NCBI GenBank assembly: GCA_900543945.1
Contig: UQTN01000097.1
Coordinates: forward strand, 1 to 7,582
From: an uncultured Collinsella sp.
GTDB taxonomy: Bacteria; Actinomycetota; Coriobacteriia; Coriobacteriales; Coriobacteriaceae
Length of the DNA: 7,582 nucleotides
Direction of reading: 5' to 3'
This document shows, piece by piece, positions 5,596-7,582 of the stretch; the stretch's first letter is position 1; the number at the start of each line of letters is the position of its first letter. The notes under the pieces are model-generated. The model saw nothing but the letters and a program-made list of their open reading frames with translations, made no database searches and had not been told where the DNA came from. Made by a program: the position numbers and the translations under genes.

Positions 5596-6798
5596 TTAGG
5601 CCTGGAACCAACGGGCGGTGTTGCGCTCGTCGAGGGCCTTGAGGGTAGCGGCGGGATCGGCAACCTTCTGCAGGAACATCATGGCTGCGATGGCGTACGG
5701 CTTGTAGCTGGCCTCCTTGTACATGCCCACGCGGTGCATGTCGAAGACGTCGGCGTTGACCTCGCCGTGCTCGCAAGAGACACCGGAGATGTCGGCGGGC
5801 AGCGGGTGCATAAAGATGGTGTCCTGGCCGTTGGCAGTCTTCTCCATGAGCTCGGTCGTGGAGCACCAATCCTGATGCGTAGCGTTCTGAGCGAGCAGCT
5901 CCTTCTCGAGCGCAGCGATGCCGGCGTCGTCGCCCTCGGCGTACAGGTTGGTGCGCTTCTCCATGGCGGCAAACGGAGCCCAACTCTTGGGGATCACGAT
6001 GTCGGCGCCCTCGAAGGCCTCGGCCATGGTGTTGACCTGCTTAAAGGTGGTGCCGGACTCGGCGGCGTAGCCCTTAGCGCGCTCGACGACCTCGGGCATG
6101 AGGTCGTAGCCCTCGGGGTGAGCCAGGGTGACGTCCATGCCAAAACGGGGCAGCAGGCTGATCAGCGACTGCGGGCAGGACAGCGGCTTGCCGTAAGAGG
6201 GCGAATAGGCCCAGGTGACAGCAACCTTCTTGCCCTTGAGGTTCTCGAGGCCGCCAAACTCGTTGATGAGGTAGAGCATATCGGCAGAGGACTGCGTGGG
6301 GTGATCGGAGTCGGACTGCAGGGAGATGAGCGTGGGACGGTGATCCAGAACGCCATCCTCGAAGGCCTGCTGGACAGACTCGGAGACCTCGGCCATGTAG
6401 GCGTCGCCCTTGCCGATGTACATGTCGTCGCGGATGCCGATGACGTCGGCCATGAAGGAGATCATGGTAGCGGTCTCGCGGACGGTCTCGCCGTGAGCGA
6501 TCTGGGACTTCTTCTCGTCCAGGTCCTGCAGCTCAAGGCCGAGCAGGTTGGCTGCCTTAGAGAAGGAGAAGCGCGTACGGGTGGAGTTGTCACGGAACAG
6601 CGAGACAGCCAGGCCCGAATCGAAGATCTTGGACGAAACGTTGTTCTCGCGCAGCTCGCGCAGGGCGTCGGCGACGATGTAGAGCGCCTTGAGCTCATCG
6701 GTGGTCTTATCCCAGGTGTGCAGGAAGTCGCTGCCGTACATACCCTTAAAATCGAGGCCGTTCAGCTGCTCGACGAGCTCGGTAAACTTAGCGTCCAT
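5596..6798 (-). CDS. ygeW: YgeW-type knotted carbamoyltransferase
   Basis: Encodes 400 residues from the selected ATG; E. coli YgeW is very similar in length (about 396). It belongs to the aspartate/ornithine carbamoyltransferase superfamily, in the YgeW branch with a knotted fold. The carbamoyl phosphate-binding motif FRDNSTRTRFSFSKA is at 68-82, with STRTR at 72-76. HPTQSSADML is at 166-175, the long SPSYGKPLSCPQ loop expected in the knotted subgroup at 199-210, and HPLPAD at 331-336. A longer reading from 6939 would add 47 residues with no family character. The start at 6798 has AAAGGA at 6806-6811 with 7-nt spacing. It is followed after 14 nt by carbamate kinase, which points to a catabolic direction: carbamoyl groups removed from a ureido substrate and passed on as carbamoyl phosphate. 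The natural substrate cannot be read from sequence. Ordinary aspartate or ornithine transcarbamylase is excluded by length and the knot-loop motif. Confidence 0.94.
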   Translation of the reverse strand: MDAKFTELVEQLNGLDFKGMYGSDFLHTWDKTTDELKALYIVADALRELRENNVSSKIFDSGLAVSLFRDNSTRTRFSFSKAANLLGLELQDLDEKKSQIAHGETVRETATMISFMADVIGIRDDMYIGKGDAYMAEVSESVQQAFEDGVLDHRPTLISLQSDSDHPTQSSADMLYLINEFGGLENLKGKKVAVTWAYSPSYGKPLSCPQSLISLLPRFGMDVTLAHPEGYDLMPEVVERAKGYAAESGTTFKQVNTMAEAFEGADIVIPKSWAPFAAMEKRTNLYAEGDDAGIAALEKELLAQNATHQDWCSTTELMEKTANGQDTIFMHPLPADISGVSCEHGEVNADVFDMHRVGMYKEASYKPYAIAAMMFLQKVADPAATLKALDERNTARWFQA

Positions 6799-6954
6799 GT
6801 AAATATCCTTTCCAAAGGTAAAACGATCGCAATGAGTAGATGTGCTCCGGCATGCGCGTGTGGCTAGAACATGCAGAGCGCTATGACGAGGACCCGCTAC
6901 CGTTGAGGAAGCATGGGAGATAACGACCGCGGGCCCCAAGTCAACAGGGGGGTA
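6799..6954. other. ygeW upstream region without a gene
   Basis: This stretch between the ygeW start and the hairpins after ygeY has no credible coding frame. On the minus strand TTGACT occurs at 6938-6943. It is followed 15-16 nt later by TTATCT/TATCTC, a poor -10 candidate, so a separate ygeW promoter is possible but weakly supported. The ygeW ribosome-binding site AAAGGA lies at 6806-6811. No repeat stands out apart from short palindromes. Confidence 0.35.
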
Positions 6955-6977
6955 CCGGGGACACGAGCTGTCCCCGG
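6955..6977. terminator. GC-rich perfect hairpin downstream of ygeY
   Basis: The arms CCGGGGACA (6955-6963) and TGTCCCCGG (6969-6977) match perfectly over 9 bp around a 5-nt CGAGC loop. On the minus strand the hairpin follows the ygeY stop by about 23 nt. No T-run follows (TACCCCCCTG), so it is not a classical intrinsic terminator. It may pause polymerase, protect the ygeY 3' end or be a short dispersed palindrome. With the adjoining 6980-7016 repeat it forms a tandem hairpin pair. Confidence 0.5.
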
Positions 6978-6979
6978 CT

Positions 6980-7016
6980 CAACAAGATCGAGGAATGGGA
7001 CTAATCGATCTTGTTG
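6980..7016 (-). terminator. Inverted repeat enclosing the ygeY stop codon
   Basis: The arms 7006-7016 and 6980-6990 pair over 11 bp without mismatch (CAACAAGATCG with CGATCTTGTTG on the minus strand). The upstream arm encodes the last residues of YgeY, and the TAG stop (7001-7003) lies in the 15-nt loop. The downstream arm ends in TTGTTG, a weak U-rich tail. It could be part of the end-of-gene structure that lessens read-through into ygeW. The symmetry is seen directly; the terminator role is inference. Confidence 0.45.
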
Positions 7017-7582
7017 TTGGTCAGACCGGCGCGGAACACAGTGGCGTCGCCATCGGCCTGGCTCGGATCGTAGAGGTTCAGGGCAGCCACATACATGGCG
7101 GCAGCGGTGACCAGGTCATCCTTGTAGGTGACCTCGTTGGGAGCGTGAGCCTGAGACTCGGCACCCGGGCCAAAGCCAACGCAGGGGATGCCGTAGCGGC
7201 CCTGGATGGAAACGCAGTTCGTGGAGAAGGTCCACTTGTCGCACAGCGGACGACCGGTGCGCTTGTCCATGCTGGGCTCGCAGCCGATGCGCTCGTCACC
7301 AAACATGGCCTTGTGGGCGTCGACGAGGGCCTTGACGTGCGGAGCGGTTTCCTTGTTGATCCACGTGGGGAAGTAAGCCTCGGTCTCGTAGACCTCGCCG
7401 GTCCAGGACGGACGGTCGTACATGTACATGGAGACCTTCACGTCGTCGCCGTACTTCTTGGCGGCCGGCAGGTTGCGGATCTCGTCCAGGCAGGACTCCC
7501 AGGTCTCGCCGGCGGTCATGCGACGGTCGATGGAGATGGCGCAGGAGTCAGCGACAGCGCAGCGGCTGGGGCTGGTGTAGAA
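7001..7582 (-). CDS. ygeY: YgeY-like M20-family metallohydrolase (partial, 5' end beyond window)
   Basis: The C-terminal 193 residues are visible; the gene enters from the right edge and the frame is open there, so an internal ATG at 7519 is not the start. M20 proteins are cytosolic zinc-dependent peptidases, deacetylases or ureido hydrolases. The fragment shows the strand and turn SIDRRMTAGET (17-27 of the fragment), typical of the M20 dimerisation domain, and then GFGPGAESQAHAPNE (135-149). Its histidine 145 matches the last metal ligand of the family, followed by the usual NE. The N-terminal metal ligands and catalytic glutamate are outside the window. Placement directly before ygeW mirrors E. 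coli, where ygeY is in the same cluster. It therefore most likely acts on a ureido or amide intermediate of purine breakdown rather than on peptides. Family is firm, the YgeY label is likely, and the substrate is unknown. Confidence 0.88.
   Translation of the reverse strand, partial: FYTSPSRCAVADSCAISIDRRMTAGETWESCLDEIRNLPAAKKYGDDVKVSMYMYDRPSWTGEVYETEAYFPTWINKETAPHVKALVDAHKAMFGDERIGCEPSMDKRTGRPLCDKWTFSTNCVSIQGRYGIPCVGFGPGAESQAHAPNEVTYKDDLVTAAAMYVAALNLYDPSQADGDATVFRAGLTNNKID

Noticed and set aside
4844..6867. Plus-strand open frames (4844-5599 and 5734-6867) opposite carbamate kinase and ygeW
   Set aside because: Their compositions (G/V/L/D-rich) are mirror translations of the minus-strand genes, and no protein family is recognisable.
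6799..6939. 47-residue N-terminal extension of YgeW from the ATG at 6939
   Set aside because: The extension has no homology character, while the 6798 start has a good ribosome-binding site and gives the family's normal length.
6913..7110. 65-codon plus-strand open frame across the ygeY-ygeW gap
   Set aside because: It runs through the hairpins and into the antisense of ygeY, and has no recognisable features or clear ribosome-binding site.
7001..7519. Treating the ATG at 7519 as the start of a short 172-residue protein
   Set aside because: The frame stays open to the window edge and the residues upstream (ending SIDRR) continue a conserved M20 segment, so the gene is simply cut by the window.

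Overview
This high-GC window (about 60 % G+C by eye) carries part of a purine/ureide catabolism island together with maturation genes for a selenium-dependent molybdenum hydroxylase. Protein sequence style, GC content and the long palindromic intergenic element suggest a gut actinobacterium of the Coriobacteriia (Collinsella-like). That assignment is inference; no rRNA or other taxonomic marker is present.

Layout: the left part, on the minus strand, holds yqeB (712-1506) followed by an xdhC-family gene (702 down to the window edge, incomplete). yqeC (1609-2343) is divergent from them on the plus strand. A 102-bp AT-rich gap containing a nested inverted repeat separates the two directions. yqeC ends towards hyuA; the convergent gap holds a 67-bp hairpin element with 22-bp arms. 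The remaining genes all read leftwards on the minus strand. In transcription order they are ygeY (M20 peptidase family, C-terminal 193 residues only), ygeW (knotted carbamoyltransferase), carbamate kinase, mocA/ygfJ (molybdopterin nucleotidyltransferase) and hyuA (cyclic amidohydrolase). Hairpins that could end or stabilise transcripts lie after ygeY and after the carbamate kinase gene. A dyad site lies upstream of mocA.

How the genes fit together: XdhC, YqeB, YqeC and MocA are the known accessory set that prepares the molybdenum (and, for the YqeB/YqeC type, selenium-bearing) cofactor of xanthine/purine hydroxylases. HyuA would open a cyclic amide ring, YgeY would hydrolyse an amide or ureido bond, and YgeW would move a carbamoyl group between a ureido compound and phosphate. 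Carbamate kinase would then turn carbamoyl phosphate into ATP, CO2 and ammonia. The same families form the E. coli ygeW-ygeX-ygeY-hyuA-yqeA-yqeB-yqeC-ygfJ region, which has been linked to anaerobic purine/urate use. The hydroxylase subunits, ygeX, ygfK, ssnA and selD are not in this window.

All recognised proteins belong to known families. The less explained material is intergenic: several precise inverted repeats, at least one of which looks like a dispersed element. No RNA genes, CRISPR arrays, transposases or phage genes were seen. No gene-free stretch exceeds about 210 bases.
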